Shown here piece by piece: positions 29,905-40,671 of a DNA stretch of 64,000 nt (position 1 is its first letter; each line of letters opens with the position of its first letter). The position numbers and the translations under genes were made by a program. The notes beneath the pieces were generated by a model. The model did no database searches. It worked only from the letters and a program-made list of their open reading frames with translations, and had not been told where the DNA came from. The stretch comes from Polynucleobacter necessarius (GTDB lineage Bacteria; Pseudomonadota; Gammaproteobacteria; Burkholderiales; Burkholderiaceae), in assembly GCF_900095205.1 (NCBI RefSeq), contig NZ_LT606951.1, forward strand, positions 186,001 to 250,000, written 5' to 3'.

Positions 29905-31029
29905 TTAAGCTGGATAGCAAGCGCCCAGAATTCTGGGTCCCTTAGCTCCTGTAACGGCTGGCAAGTTTGCTGGCCGTTTTTCTTTATGAGCCCACGCTAG
30001 CCATGCAAAAGCAAGCCCTTCAACTAGCTGTGGGTCTATTCCCGCAGAATCACTAGTAGTGATTTTTAATGGATGTTTGAAGAGTTGCTGTGCCTTTACC
30101 TGAAGTAAATTCATGTGTGCATTGTTTCTGGCGCCACCTCCACAGACAATCAGCTTCTGGGTTTGCGGGGCATACCGAAGCAGAGAATCCAAAATTGAGT
30201 CCGCTGTCAAATGCAGTAATGTAGCCTGTACATCCTCGGCAAAATAATTTTCACCCTCTAATTTTTCTTGTAACCAAGCAAGATGAAAATCATCTCTGCC
30301 CGTACTCTTAGGTGGAACTTTGGCAAAGTAGGGATCGGCCAGCATATTCATGAGAAGTGCTTGATTGACTTGACCTTCTAATGCCCGTTGACCATTTTCA
30401 TCAAACGTATTGCCTTGGTGTTCATGTATCCATGCATCCATCAACATATTGCCAGGCCCACAATCAAAGCCAGTAACCTCGCCTTTTTGAGGAAGTAGTG
30501 TGAGATTGGCAATTCCACCAATATTCAGAATCGCTATATTTTCTGACGTTGAAAATTGTTGTGCATGAAAGGCGAGCACTAAGGGAGCCCCATGTCCACC
30601 TGCAGCTACATCACGACTTCTAAAATCTGCAATCACATCGATGCCCGTTAAAATCTGCTAAAAGAGCGGGATTAGGTGTTTGATGCGTATAAGCCATTTC
30701 ACCAAGGTGTGGCTGGTGACGAGAATGGTTTGGCCATGGACTCTCCGATGGCGGTAATGTCTACTGGCCTCAGGTTAGTCTTTTCCAGTAGTTGGCGAAC
30801 CGCTTCTGCATAGGCAAAAGCTAACGCATTGCCTGCTAGTTTTTCGCGGTGTAGCTCATTTGAACCTGGGTTTTGGAGTTCAAATAAGGTTTTGCGCAGA
30901 GATCTGAGTGCTGATGGCTCCCAAGTTACTGGTTTCACCATTTGGCCCTATCTTGGCGAGAACGGCATCTATCCCGTCTAAGCTGGTGCCAGACATTAGG
31001 CCAATATAGAGGGAATAGGGTTTGTTCAT
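29905..31029 (-). pseudogene. anmK: Anhydro-N-acetylmuramic acid kinase (anmK), broken
   Basis: AnmK cleaves and phosphorylates anhydroMurNAc from turned-over cell wall to MurNAc-6-phosphate. The ATG at 31029 gives [22 protein letters not shown], the family N-terminus. Shifts near 30940, 30728, 30713 and 30655 are needed to follow LRKTLFELQNPGSNELHRE, then HGQT, then HLGEMAYTHQTPNPALL, then GIDVIADFRSRDVAAGGHGAP. The last 240 residues are open, with LNIGGIANLT, GFDCGPGNMLMD and VCGGGARN. With at least four frameshifts, it is dead. It is divergent from tyrS, 76 bp apart. Confidence 0.94.
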
Positions 31030-31105
31030 GTGGCTCTCAGGAATGCGACAATTATGCTTTAGCAATTTAACTACCAATTTAACTGAATCAGTAAGCCGAA
31101 TCAGC

Positions 31106-32338
31106 ATGACGGACAAACTAGAACCAAAATATCCCTTGACCCCCGAAGTCTTTGCCGCGCTTGAAGTCACGAAACGTGGTTGCGATGAGTTATTGGTTGA
31201 GGCTGACTGGGTGCAAAAGTTGGCCCGTAGCTTAGCTACTCAGACCCCTTTGCGGATTAAATTAGGATTAGACCCCACTGCCCCAGATATTCATTTGGGA
31301 CATACGGTAGTTCTGAATAAGTTACGTCAGCTACAAGATTTAGGTCACACCGTTATTTTCTTAATTGGCGATTTCACCAGCATGATTGGTGATCCATCTG
31401 GTCGTAACGCTACTCGTCCCCCATTGACTGCTGAAGAAATTGCCGTGAATGCAGAAACATACTATCGTCAAGCTAGTATGGTGCTGGATGCTTCTAAAAC
31501 TGAAGTGCGGTACAACAGTGAATGGTGTGATCCTTTGGGTGCGCGCGGCATGATTCAGCTTGCTGCTAAACATACTGTGGCTCGCATGCTAGAGCGTGAT
31601 GATTTCACAAAGCGCTATCGTAATGGTGTGCCGATTTCGATTCATGAATTTTTGTATCCCTTGATGCAGGGCTATGACTCCGTCGCCCTCAAAAGTGATC
31701 TAGAGCTCGGTGGAACAGATCAAAAATTTAATCTCTTAGTTGGTCGTGAGCTCCAACGTGAATATGGCCAAGAGCCTCAGTGTATTTTGACGATGCCACT
31801 CCTCGTTGGTCTTGATGGCGTTGAGAAAATGAGTAAATCGAAAGGCAATTACATTGGCATTAGTGAGCCTGCTGGTGAAATGTTTGGAAAGCTATTGAGC
31901 ATCTCCGATGACTTGATGTGGGACTACTTCACATTACTTTCTTTCCGTCCTATGCCAGAAATTGATTTAATGAAGCAGGAAGTCGCTGCAGGTCTCAACC
32001 CAAAAGACTGTAAGGTACTTCTCGCCCAAGAAATCGTTGCACGTTTCCATTCACAAACTGCAGCAGAGAAGGCTCTAGAAGACTTTAATCACCGCGCCAA
32101 AGGTGGTGTGCCGGATGACATTCCAGAAGTCAATATTTCTGGAGCGCCAATGCAAATAGCTAATTTATTGAAGGCGGCTGGCTTAGCCCTATCAACATCA
32201 GAAGCAAACCGTAATATTGAGCAAAATGGCGTGAAGATTGATGGCGCAACGATTGCTGACAAGCAGTTAAAAGTAGAAGCAGGAACTTACGTAGTACAGG
32301 TTGGCAAACGTAAGTTTGCAAAAGTCACTCTTGCCTAA
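31106..32338 (+). CDS. tyrS: Tyrosyl-tRNA synthetase
   Basis: TyrRS is the class I enzyme that charges tRNA-Tyr. An ATG at 31106 ([14 protein letters not shown]) is chosen over 31022, because the longer form adds 28 residues unlike the family and would overlap the anmK start. The 410 residues carry the HIGH-type motif HLGHT near 60, the KMSKS motif near 237 in [12 protein letters not shown], and a C-terminal S4 RNA-binding domain (about 345-410). Intact. Confidence 0.96.
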   Translation: MTDKLEPKYPLTPEVFAALEVTKRGCDELLVEADWVQKLARSLATQTPLRIKLGLDPTAPDIHLGHTVVLNKLRQLQDLGHTVIFLIGDFTSMIGDPSGRNATRPPLTAEEIAVNAETYYRQASMVLDASKTEVRYNSEWCDPLGARGMIQLAAKHTVARMLERDDFTKRYRNGVPISIHEFLYPLMQGYDSVALKSDLELGGTDQKFNLLVGRELQREYGQEPQCILTMPLLVGLDGVEKMSKSKGNYIGISEPAGEMFGKLLSISDDLMWDYFTLLSFRPMPEIDLMKQEVAAGLNPKDCKVLLAQEIVARFHSQTAAEKALEDFNHRAKGGVPDDIPEVNISGAPMQIANLLKAAGLALSTSEANRNIEQNGVKIDGATIADKQLKVEAGTYVVQVGKRKFAKVTLA

Positions 32339-32350
32339 TTGACTACAGAT

Positions 32351-32745
32351 ATGAACGATCAAAAAAACTTGAATTAGAGGTAGAACATCTAGAGCGGCTT
32401 TCCGTTCAGCTTATTCAAGAGAAAAACTGGGAAGCTCTAGAAAAGATGCTCGCCCCAGAATGCCAATTTGCGAGCTCTCAAGGGGCTTGTGATAAAGCTA
32501 GTGCCATGCGCCTGATGAAGGAAATGCAGCTTGGCCCCGTAAAGTTTAAAGATTTTAGGGTTACTAAAGCTCAAGATAATTTAATCGTGAGTTTTTGGAT
32601 TGCTGCGCTCGAGTATCGAGATGGTAAAGAACTTTCTCCTGAGTACTCTCCGCGCTTAAGTGTTTGGAAAAAAGATAGAAGAGCAGTGGTTATGTATTGC
32701 TTATGCCGATCTGATTGCTGGCTAATTACGGAATTACAAATCTAA
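32351..32745 (+). pseudogene. NTF2/SnoaL-like (DUF4440-type) small protein, frameshifted at an A run
   Basis: From ATG 32351 the reading is MNDQKNLN and then a stop. Adding one A to the seven-A run at 32360-32366 would instead give MNDQKKLELEVEHLERLSVQ, joined without interruption to the downstream reading EKNWEALEKMLAPECQFASS. The whole would be about 131 residues, the size of NTF2-like proteins, whose function is usually unknown. No other in-frame start occurs before ATG 32446, which would lack the first helix. Only this lesion is seen, so the gene may be newly dead, rescued by slippage, or a sequence error. It overlaps the end of ruvB by 12 bp. Confidence 0.6.
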
Positions 32746-33804
32746 GCTAGCACTTCTACTAGGTGGTGTGAGGTCGAAATGCTCATAAGCCTGACGGGTT
32801 GCCACTCGGCCTCGCGAAGTTCTTTGTAAATATCCTTGCTGAATGAGGTAAGGCTCAAGAACATCTTCTATGGTGTCACGTTCTTCGCTAATAGCAGCTG
32901 CCAAATTATCGATTCCAACTGGACCACCATCGAACTTATGCAAGATCGCTTCTAGTAATTTTCTATCCATCACATCAAAGCCGCTTGGATCAACATCAAG
33001 CATTTTGAGTGCGGCATCAGCCATAGCTTTGGTAATCGTACCAGTGCCCTTTACTTCAGCGTAGTCACGAACCCGACGTAATAGGCGGTTGGCGATGCGT
33101 GGAGTGCCACGCGCACGCTTAGCTATTTCTATCGAGCCTTCTGGATCGATGTTAGCTTTTAATAAATTGGCTGAACGATCAATAATCTTGGTCAGCTCTT
33201 CAGTGGTGTAGAACTCAAGCCTTGCCACAATACCAAAACGATCACGTAGTGGATTTGTCAACATACCAGCGCGCGTGGTTGCACCAATTAAGGTAAAAGG
33301 TTTGAGATCAATCTTCACGCTGCGTGCTGCAGGGCCTTCGCCAATCATGATGTCTAGGCTGTAGTCTTCCAATGCAGGATATAGAATTTCTTCTACTACT
33401 GTCGATAGACGATGAATCTCATCAATAAAGAGAACATCGTTTTCTTCTAAATTGGTAAGTAAGGCAGCAAGATCGCCTGGTCTGTCCAGAACTGGGCCAC
33501 TGGTTTGGCGCAGGTTCACGCCAAGTTCTCTAGCAATGATATGGGCAAGAGTAGTTTTACCCAGGCCTGGTGGGCCAAAGAGGAGCACATGATCCAATGC
33601 CTCTTTGCGAGCTCGGGTGGCGCTAATAAAAATCTCTAATTGGGCACGCGCTTTAGTTTGGCCAACATATTCATCAAGTTGCTTTGGGCGCAGCGCTCTT
33701 TCAAAGACAGTTTCAGCATTACCGGCTGATCCACTCACAATGCGGGCATTGCCTTCTGGTAGATCTTCAGGAATTGAGTTGAGGTCGTCTGTATGAATTA
33801 CCAT
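32734..33804 (-). CDS. ruvB: Holliday junction branch migration DNA helicase RuvB
   Basis: RuvB is the AAA+ motor that drives branch migration with RuvA. The 356 residues have Walker [13 protein letters not shown] (about 75-86), Walker B in VLFIDEIHR, sensor GATTRAG, and the C-terminal winged helix with [12 protein letters not shown]. It is the last gene of the dusB-fis-purH-ruvC-ruvA-ruvB series, 42 bp after ruvA. Intact, so recombination repair appears to be retained. Confidence 0.98.
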   Translation of the reverse strand: MVIHTDDLNSIPEDLPEGNARIVSGSAGNAETVFERALRPKQLDEYVGQTKARAQLEIFISATRARKEALDHVLLFGPPGLGKTTLAHIIARELGVNLRQTSGPVLDRPGDLAALLTNLEENDVLFIDEIHRLSTVVEEILYPALEDYSLDIMIGEGPAARSVKIDLKPFTLIGATTRAGMLTNPLRDRFGIVARLEFYTTEELTKIIDRSANLLKANIDPEGSIEIAKRARGTPRIANRLLRRVRDYAEVKGTGTITKAMADAALKMLDVDPSGFDVMDRKLLEAILHKFDGGPVGIDNLAAAISEERDTIEDVLEPYLIQQGYLQRTSRGRVATRQAYEHFDLTPPSRSASLDL

Positions 33805-33846
33805 GCTACAAGTTTAGTGCTTATTCTGGAAAGCTCCTCATTAAGA

Positions 33847-34428
33847 TCAGGCTTTAGATAAATACTTCAGACCCATCCGAATGCCATCAGATACAAAGGT
33901 ATCTGCTGGAATTTGCTTGAGTGCCAAGAGCGCCTCTTTTTCTGAATAACCTAAAGCCAAAAGTGCCTGTAAAACTTCACTGCTAGCTTCAATCGCTTCA
34001 GATTTACCACCTGTAATGTCAAGATCAGGAGCTAGCTTGCCTTTGAGTTCTAGGCAGAGTCGCTCAGCTGTTTTTTTGCTAATGCCAGGGACCTGCGTTA
34101 GCCGGCCAGCTTCTTGCAAGGCAATGGCTTGTGCTAGCTCGTTGACACTCATACCAGAGAGAACTGCTAAAGCGGTTCGGGAGCCTACCCCGCTAATTTT
34201 GATGAGTTGTCGAAAAGCTTCACGCTCAGTCTCGGTAGCAAACCCAAAAAGTTGCTGTGCATCTTCACGCACCTGAAAGTGGGTCAGGAGGGTAATTTTT
34301 TGACCTGTTTGAGGTAATTGGTACAGAATGCTCATTGGCACATCTACTTCATACCCAATACCTTGGCAATCAACCAAGAGACGAGGGGGATGTACTGAAA
34401 CGAGGGTACCTTGAATGCGACCAATCAT
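33847..34428 (-). CDS. ruvA: Holliday junction DNA helicase subunit RuvA
   Basis: RuvA is the tetramer that binds Holliday junctions and loads RuvB. The 193 residues show the N-terminal OB-fold ([16 protein letters not shown]), two helix-hairpin-helix motifs ([18 protein letters not shown] and [15 protein letters not shown], about 72-125) and the C-terminal UBA-like RuvB-binding domain (about 147-193). It lies between ruvC and ruvB, 35 bp after ruvC. Intact. Confidence 0.97.
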   Translation of the reverse strand: MIGRIQGTLVSVHPPRLLVDCQGIGYEVDVPMSILYQLPQTGQKITLLTHFQVREDAQQLFGFATETEREAFRQLIKISGVGSRTALAVLSGMSVNELAQAIALQEAGRLTQVPGISKKTAERLCLELKGKLAPDLDITGGKSEAIEASSEVLQALLALGYSEKEALLALKQIPADTFVSDGIRMGLKYLSKA

Positions 34429-34463
34429 AGAGAGATCTTAACCTGTTATGTATTTAATATTTT

Positions 34464-34982
34464 TTACTTATTACGCTTCTTGGTTGCCGCGATCTCAGTC
34501 AATGTTTTAGGTAGCTGTGCATGATGTGTCGCGCAAATGGCAACGCCCAATGCATCTGATGCATCTGTTTCTGGGGCGCGGTTGAGACGGAGTAAGCGCT
34601 TGACCATCTCTTGAACCTGAGGCTTAGCTGCGCGTCCCGTACCAACGATCGATTGTTTGACTCGAAGAGCACTATATTCAGCAACAGGTAGTTTTTCGGA
34701 AACAAGCGCGGCGATCACAGCACCTCTAGCTTGACCTAATATGAGGGTTGAGCGAGGATTAACGTTCAAGAAGACCTCTTCTATTGCGGCAGATTCGGGG
34801 TGATAAGTTTCTAAAACCTCTTTAATTCCCGCATAAAGAATACCTAATCGTTCAGGCAAGCCTTTGGTTGGATCACCACTTTCAATCGTCCCAGAGGCTA
34901 CATAGGTCAACTTTTGGCCATTAACATCAATGACGCCAAAACCAGTTGTACGCAAACCTGGGTCGATGCCAATCCAGCGCAT
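34464..34982 (-). CDS. ruvC: Crossover junction endodeoxyribonuclease RuvC
   Basis: RuvC is the Holliday junction resolvase. The 172 residues have the first catalytic aspartate at position 7 in [12 protein letters not shown], the glutamate in AIEEVFLN near 68 and the C-terminal acidic pair in [17 protein letters not shown] near 138-145. The ruvC-ruvA-ruvB order and spacing are those of Burkholderiales. It starts 25 bp after purH. Intact. Confidence 0.97.
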   Translation of the reverse strand: MRWIGIDPGLRTTGFGVIDVNGQKLTYVASGTIESGDPTKGLPERLGILYAGIKEVLETYHPESAAIEEVFLNVNPRSTLILGQARGAVIAALVSEKLPVAEYSALRVKQSIVGTGRAAKPQVQEMVKRLLRLNRAPETDASDALGVAICATHHAQLPKTLTEIAATKKRNK

Positions 34983-35007
34983 ATTGTCTAACGTGATTCC
35001 GTATTAA

Positions 35008-36588
35008 TTAATGACGGAAGTGACGCGTACCGGTAAAGTTCATTGCAATACCGTGTTCATTAGCTGCAGCAATAATCTCGTCATCACGCATACTGCCACC
35101 AGGCTGGATTGCGCAGCTTGCGCCGCCATTTACCACTACATCCAAGCCATCTCGAAATGGGAAGAATGCATCACTTGCTACTGCAGAACCTTTCAAGCTC
35201 AAGCCGGCATTCTCAGCCTTAATGCTAGCCATACGTGCAGAATCTACGCGGCTCATTTGGCCAGCACCAATTCCAAGGGTCATACCATTAGCGCAATACA
35301 CGATGGCGTTAGATTTAACAAACTTGGCAACACGCCATGCGAACATCATATCATGCATTTCGCTTGGAGTAGGTAGGCGCTTGCTAACAACGCGCATTTC
35401 ATTTTCAAGAACATTCTTGGCATCAGGAGATTGCACTAGCAATCCGCCACCAACGCGTTTGAAATCAAAAGTATTAAATGCAGCACCTAATGGAATTTCA
35501 AGTAGGCGAACATTCTGTTTGGTAGCAAAAATTGCTTTAGCTTCATCGCTAAAACTAGGGGCAATTAATACCTCTACAAATTGTTTAGAGATTGCTTCTG
35601 CAGCAGCGCCATCGCACGGTACGTTAAAGGCAATAATGCCGCCAAAAGCGGAGCTCGGATCTGTTTTAAATGCCTTTTGATAGGCTTCAAGAGCTGTAGC
35701 ACCAACTGCTACACCACAAGGGTTGGCATGTTTAATGATGACGCAAGCCGCCGCACCCCCTACATTACCAGTAAAGCTCTTAACGCATTCCCAGGCAGAA
35801 TCAGCATCTGCAATATTGTTATAAGAAAGTTCTTTACCTTGTAATTGCTTGTAATTCGCTAGTGCACCATCAACTGGATAGATATCTTTGTAGAAAGCTG
35901 CGGATTGGTGAGGGTTCTCCCCATAACGCATCTCCTGTGCTTTTTCAAAAGCGAGGTGCAAAGTTTCTGGGTAAGCAGAGCGTGCCTTGTGATCTAAGTC
36001 ATCACCCAAAGCCGATAGATAATTCGCAATAGCGCCGTCATACTGAGCGGTATGTGCAAATACCTTTTTAGCTAAGGCTAGATTAGTCTTGTAGGAAACC
36101 ACATTGTTGTTGGCCTTCATTTCAGCTAAGACGGACGCGTAATCTTCCGGTGAGATCAACACAGTCACATCTTGATGATTCTTAGCCGCTGCACGGAGCA
36201 TAGCTGGGCCGCCGATATCAATGTTCTCAACCGCATCTTCGAATGAGCAACTTTCTTTTGCTACTGTTTGATTAAACGGATAAAGATTGATGACGAGCAT
36301 ATCGATAGTATCAATACCATGTTCTTTTAATGCCGCCATATGTTCCGGGAAATCCCTGCGGGCTAATAAGCCGCCATGCACCATCGGATGTAGTGTCTTG
36401 ACGCGACCGTCAAGCATCTCCGGAAACTTGGTTAAGGAAGAAACCTCAACAACTGGCAGATTATTTTCAGCCAACAGTTTTGCAGTTCCACCAGTTGAGA
36501 TGAGCTTAATGCCTTGCTCATGAAGAGACTTGGCAAAAGGCACGATGCCATTTTTATCAGATACAGAGAGGAGGGCTGTACGGATCAT
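35008..36588 (-). CDS. purH: Bifunctional AICAR transformylase/IMP cyclohydrolase
   Basis: PurH performs the last two steps of purine synthesis to IMP. The 526 residues are full length: an N-terminal MGS-like cyclohydrolase domain (about 1-190, with STGGTAKLL and [12 protein letters not shown]) and a C-terminal transformylase domain with the catalytic KHANPCG (about 268-274) and the final [10 protein letters not shown]. It needs formyl-tetrahydrofolate, so folate must still be available although nudB is broken. It lies 45 bp downstream of fis on the same strand. Intact. Confidence 0.98.
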   Translation of the reverse strand: MIRTALLSVSDKNGIVPFAKSLHEQGIKLISTGGTAKLLAENNLPVVEVSSLTKFPEMLDGRVKTLHPMVHGGLLARRDFPEHMAALKEHGIDTIDMLVINLYPFNQTVAKESCSFEDAVENIDIGGPAMLRAAAKNHQDVTVLISPEDYASVLAEMKANNNVVSYKTNLALAKKVFAHTAQYDGAIANYLSALGDDLDHKARSAYPETLHLAFEKAQEMRYGENPHQSAAFYKDIYPVDGALANYKQLQGKELSYNNIADADSAWECVKSFTGNVGGAAACVIIKHANPCGVAVGATALEAYQKAFKTDPSSAFGGIIAFNVPCDGAAAEAISKQFVEVLIAPSFSDEAKAIFATKQNVRLLEIPLGAAFNTFDFKRVGGGLLVQSPDAKNVLENEMRVVSKRLPTPSEMHDMMFAWRVAKFVKSNAIVYCANGMTLGIGAGQMSRVDSARMASIKAENAGLSLKGSAVASDAFFPFRDGLDVVVNGGASCAIQPGGSMRDDEIIAAANEHGIAMNFTGTRHFRH

Positions 36589-36633
36589 AGTTTTCGGAAA
36601 TTTAAATTAAAGGGAATAGACTGCGCTGTTTAT

Positions 36634-36873
36634 TTACTTGAGAAGTTGATGCTCAACTAGCTTTTTGTGGAGAGTATTGCGATTAATACCCAAATATTGT
36701 GCGGCTAGTGATTGATTTTGTTTGGCATGTTGCCTTACTAATTCAAGCATTGGTTTTTCTACGACAGCCAAGACCATTTGATAAATATCAGTTGGTGTTG
36801 TTCCTTTAAGGTCATTTAGGTAGCCCTGTAATTGGGTTTCAATGCATTCGGTAATCGGGTGCTTATTGGTCAT
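36634..36873 (-). CDS. fis: Fis family DNA-binding protein
   Basis: Fis is a nucleoid-associated protein that bends DNA and activates growth-related promoters. The 79 residues are short, typical of beta-proteobacterial Fis. The C-terminal helix-turn-helix is clear (NQSLAAQYLGINRNTLHKKL, about 54-73). The usual dusB-fis pairing is kept, but dusB upstream carries a frameshift, so fis translation depends on transcription through a broken gene. Intact. Confidence 0.93.
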   Translation of the reverse strand: MTNKHPITECIETQLQGYLNDLKGTTPTDIYQMVLAVVEKPMLELVRQHAKQNQSLAAQYLGINRNTLHKKLVEHQLLK

Positions 36874-36938
36874 AATAATCTATCAATACAAAATCTAGTA
36901 AATAAAAACAAAAATAAGAAAACTAAATGTGGGTAAAA

Positions 36939-37956
36939 CTATGCTGCCTCTAAAAATAACAACTGATCAGAATGAGATTTCATTTCATCAAAGTAATCAT
37001 TAACCGTTTGTAATTGAGTTTTGCAATCGTCGGCAGTATTCATGCGCGGACGAAAAGCATGGGAATCACGGAGTCCTTTGCGGTACCAGCCAATATGTTT
37101 GCGGGCAGTACGAAGGCCAATATGCTCACCATAAAACTCATAGTGATCTAGGAGATGGGTATTCATGATGGACTTTATCTTATTGATCTTTGGGGTTGGT
37201 AGCTTGCCACCTGTTTCGAGATAATGATTAATTTCGCGGAAAATCCAAGGTCGACCTTGGGCGGCTCGTCCGATCATAATAGCGTCTGCACCGGTAATCT
37301 TTAATACTTGCTCCGCTTTTTCAGGGCTGTTGATATCGCCATTGGCTACCACTGGAATGCCTACAATATTTTTGACTGCAGTAATCGTTTCATATTCAGC
37401 TTCGCCGTGATAAAGATCTGCTCGTGTACGGCCATGAACAGTCAGCATAGAGATGCCAGATTTTTCTGCAAGACGAGCAATCTCAATGACATTCTTATGA
37501 TCGCGATCCCGGGCCGGTGCGAATCTTTAAAGTTACTGGCACGGCATCAGGTCCAATGCCTACAGCATTTACAACGGCTTCTAAGATTTGTTGCATTAAG
37601 GGTTCATCACGAAGCAAAGCGGAGCCCGCTGCCACATTACATACTTTCTTAGCAGGGCAACCCATATTGATATCAATAATCTGGGCGCCATGATCAACGT
37701 TAATCTTTGCGGCAGCTGCCATCATCGCTGGGTCAGCGCCTGCAATTTGCACTGCAATGGGCTTGAATTCACCAACATGATTGGCGCGACGTTGTGTCTT
37801 TTCGCTTTTCCAAAGCAAGGCATTTGAGGCCACCATTTCAGAAACAGCGTAACCAGCCCCTAATTTTTTGCAAAGTTGACGAAAAGGACGGTCTGTCACC
37901 CCAGCCATAGGGGCCACAAATATTTTATTTGCCGGGAGGTGAGGGCCAATCTTCAT
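36939..37956 (-). pseudogene. dusB: tRNA-dihydrouridine synthase B (dusB), single frameshift
   Basis: DusB reduces uridine to dihydrouridine in the tRNA D-loop with FMN and NADPH. The ATG at 37956 gives [20 protein letters not shown] and runs past the catalytic cysteine in [11 protein letters not shown] to KIRTG. One extra base in the GC-rich stretch near 37507-37513 ends this frame at once. The next frame continues [34 protein letters not shown] and IGRAAQGRPW to the normal end. Only one lesion is visible, so decay is recent or the sequence needs checking. It heads the fis-purH-ruv gene series. Confidence 0.85.
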
Positions 37957-38029
37957 CTAAAGGGGTATGGAAATCAGAATTTCGCTGTTGGTTTGACTGC
38001 TAGAGCGGAAAGCGTGTCACTTTAGCATA

Positions 38030-38078
38030 TTCAGAACAAGTACTCTGCCTAATTTTTAGGCAGAGTACTTGTTCTGAA
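38030..38078. repeat. Perfect 23-bp inverted repeat with a 3-nt loop
   Basis: Bases 38030-38052 (starting TTCAGAACAAG) and 38056-38078 (ending CTTGTTCTGAA) are exact reverse complements, separated only by TTT. It lies 42 bp after the ubiH stop and 74 bp before the dusB start, all on the minus strand. There is no long T run on either side beyond the loop, so it is not an ordinary terminator, though such a long stem could stop polymerase or protect mRNA ends. No second copy was noticed in the window. Confidence 0.9.
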
Positions 38079-38120
38079 TCAAACGGAGTCGTCTTGGATT
38101 TTGGAGGCTGTTTAAGCCCC

Positions 38121-39278
38121 TTAGCGCCTGCCAAACATCATCTGCCGTGCCAAGGCTGTTTTGATTGGCGGAAGCCACTGAAGGGCGCTTAAGGCTATGC
38201 TACGGGCAAGTACTACAGGGGCTAAATTCGATGTAAACACCCTAGCCATGAAGTCAGTTAGCCCTATAGTTGTTGTTCTATCTGCTTTACGACTTTGAGC
38301 GTAGCTTTGAAGGGCGTGATGTATCTTCGCCGGAGATTGATCCTCTGCAGAACCCGAGAATATTTCTACCAATTTCTCTGCTAGTAAAAAGGCGTCACGT
38401 AACCCAAGATTTAAGCCTTGGCCAGCAACCGGATGCAAAGTTTGAGCTGCATTACCAATCCACACTTGATTATCTTTAGTAATTTCTTTTCGATAATTCA
38501 AGCCGAGGTCATATAAACGTCGATCTTGCACTTTCAGAAAATATCCAATTCGTGAACCAAATTCTTTTTGTAGTTCACTTAAAAAATCGGCATCATTGAG
38601 CTGTAAGCGATATTGTGAAGATTCTGGTGAACCGCACCATACGAGGTTCAAAATATTAGGACCATAATGACTTGGGAGAGCTGCTAGTGGACCCTCTGCA
38701 GTAAATCGTTCCCAAGCTTGATGGGGCGCTGCATTCTCTACTTCAACCAATCCAACCAAGGCTGACTGACTATAGTCGCGGCCAGACTCAACCCAATCTT
38801 GATTTTTAAATAAACCACCTTCAGCATGCACGATACATTTCGAATGAATCTGATTTTCTTCGGTTTCTTTGTGAATGTGCTTCCAGACAAAGTTAGGGCT
38901 GGTTGCTTGTAAGACCCTCAATGCTTGACGCAAAGTGATGTGAATATCGCGATAACGAATAATATGTCCCAATGCTTCTTGCTTAAGTTCTTCGCGCTTC
39001 ATCAGCGCTCTGCCAAAACGTCCTGCTTGTGAAACATGGACTTGATGAATTTGGGCAGATTCTTTTGGCCATGCACGAATCGTATTGAGCAATATTTTGC
39101 TGCCGTGTGACAAGGCAATTCCACGATTATCAGTGTTGGCTAAATCAATATCATTGACAGGATTGCGATCGAGTAATGTGATGCTTGCGTCCGGAAATTT
39201 TTGTAGCGTCCAAGCAGCGCAAGCTAATCCGACTGGCCCGCCACCCTGAATCAAAATATCGCAATTAGAAGAACTCAT
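38121..39278 (-). CDS. ubiH: 2-octaprenyl-6-methoxyphenol hydroxylase-type FAD monooxygenase (UbiH)
   Basis: A flavin monooxygenase of the UbiH/COQ6 family that hydroxylates the ubiquinone ring at the membrane. The 385 residues have the FAD-binding GGGPVGLACAAW near 12 and the second FAD motif IGNAAQTLHPVAGQGLN (about 273-289), where the Asn of GNAA is typical of UbiH. Ring-position specificity (C6 or other) cannot be fixed from sequence. It works with UbiE, UbiJ and UbiB of this window. It lies 16 bp downstream of pepP. Intact. Confidence 0.88.
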   Translation of the reverse strand: MSSSNCDILIQGGGPVGLACAAWTLQKFPDASITLLDRNPVNDIDLANTDNRGIALSHGSKILLNTIRAWPKESAQIHQVHVSQAGRFGRALMKREELKQEALGHIIRYRDIHITLRQALRVLQATSPNFVWKHIHKETEENQIHSKCIVHAEGGLFKNQDWVESGRDYSQSALVGLVEVENAAPHQAWERFTAEGPLAALPSHYGPNILNLVWCGSPESSQYRLQLNDADFLSELQKEFGSRIGYFLKVQDRRLYDLGLNYRKEITKDNQVWIGNAAQTLHPVAGQGLNLGLRDAFLLAEKLVEIFSGSAEDQSPAKIHHALQSYAQSRKADRTTTIGLTDFMARVFTSNLAPVVLARSIALSALQWLPPIKTALARQMMFGRR

Positions 39279-39294
39279 TTTTATTTGGATATCG

Positions 39295-40671
39295 CTATAC
39301 GTTTTTCATGATTGCTTCAATTTCATCGGCTTTGACTGGCACGCCACGAGAAATCAACTCACAACCAGAATCATTTAAGACGGCATCATCTTCGATACGG
39401 ATGCCAATATTCCAAAACCTTTCATCAATATCATCCGCGGGTCTTATATAGAGGCCGGGCTCAATCGTAAGTACCATACCGTTCTTCAAGATGCGCCAAG
39501 GCTTATCGACACTGGATGATTTTAGTGCAGCCTCGCGATAGGAACCAACATCGTGCACATCCATGCCTAGCCAATGCGAAGTGTGATGCATATAGAAGCG
39601 GCGATAAGCGCCTGTTTCTATGGCGTTTTCAAGCGAACCCAATTCTGAAAGTTTCAGCAGATTTTCATCTAGTAAGCCTTGAGTTAGCACTTGAAGCGCT
39701 GCTTCGTGTGGTCGCATAAAAGTGTTGCCTGGTTTTGTCATGGCAATTGCGGCTTCTTGAGCTGCTAATGTAATGGCATAGAGAGCACGTTGCGGCCCGG
39801 AAAATTTTCCGTTTACGGGGAATGTGCGTGTAATATCCGATGCATAACTATCGAGCTCGCAACCAGCATCAATTAAGCAAAGTTCACCACTGCGTAATTC
39901 TGTTGAACTAGCGCGATAGTGAAGAATGCACGAGTTGGCACCACCAGCAACAATACTGTTGTACGCAACGCTTTGAGCGCCGCTGTGTCGAAATTCATGG
40001 AGCAGTTCTGCTTCAAGTTGATATTCCCTCATACCAGGTTTGCACGCTTGCATAGCACGGATATGGGCACGAGCAGAGATGGCTGCAGCACGGCGCATGA
40101 TGTCAATTTCATGGGCATCTTTAAATAAACGCATTTCATGAATCATGGCATCAATGTCATGAAGTTGTGATGGTGGATTTACTCCAGAGCGAGCTTGCGC
40201 ACGAACTTGTTTCATCCAGTGACGTAGGCGTCGATCGGATTCGGCACTATCAGCCAGACGTACATAAAGAGCACCCTGATCGGCTAATAATTCATTGAGC
40301 TTTTGATCTAACTCCTGATTACTATAAGCAAATTCAATGCCCAAAGATTCTGGGGCGGCATCAGGGCCTAGACGAACACCATCCCAAATTTCTCGCTCTA
40401 TATCTTTGGGCCTGCAAAATAAATGCGATTGAGCTTGAAAACTATTCCCACTTTCATTCACTTTAATAACCAGCGTAGCACCAGGCTCTTCAAAGCCCGT
40501 TAAGTAGTAAAAAGCACTGTCATGACGATAGGGAAATTCGCTATCGCGATTGCGGGCAAGTTCAGGGGCGGTAGAAATGATGGCAACCCCACCTCCAGTT
40601 TTAGCAAAAATTTGTTCCGCTAATTGATTTCTACGAAACTGATAAATATTTGTTTTAGTCATATGCTGCAT
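39295..40671 (-). CDS. pepP: Xaa-Pro aminopeptidase (PepP)
   Basis: A cytoplasmic dimanganese peptidase that removes N-terminal residues before proline. The 458 residues show the N-terminal AMP-N domain (about 8-140) and the pita-bread catalytic domain. Metal ligands lie in LIDAGCELDSYASDITRTFP, in the histidine-containing HTSHWLGMDVHDVG, in LTIEPGLY and in IRIEDD. The ATG at 40671 has an AGAG sequence at suitable spacing; a second ATG at 40662 is possible. Its start overlaps the end of the murU remnant. Intact. Confidence 0.94.
   Translation of the reverse strand: MQHMTKTNIYQFRRNQLAEQIFAKTGGGVAIISTAPELARNRDSEFPYRHDSAFYYLTGFEEPGATLVIKVNESGNSFQAQSHLFCRPKDIEREIWDGVRLGPDAAPESLGIEFAYSNQELDQKLNELLADQGALYVRLADSAESDRRLRHWMKQVRAQARSGVNPPSQLHDIDAMIHEMRLFKDAHEIDIMRRAAAISARAHIRAMQACKPGMREYQLEAELLHEFRHSGAQSVAYNSIVAGGANSCILHYRASSTELRSGELCLIDAGCELDSYASDITRTFPVNGKFSGPQRALYAITLAAQEAAIAMTKPGNTFMRPHEAALQVLTQGLLDENLLKLSELGSLENAIETGAYRRFYMHHTSHWLGMDVHDVGSYREAALKSSSVDKPWRILKNGMVLTIEPGLYIRPADDIDERFWNIGIRIEDDAVLNDSGCELISRGVPVKADEIEAIMKNV

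Noticed and set aside
29980..30000. Hairpin GGCTGGCAAG...CTGGCCGTTTTT near the erpA-anmK junction as a terminator.
   Set aside because: It lies within the anmK reading and its stem is imperfect; it might stop erpA transcripts but the support is weak.
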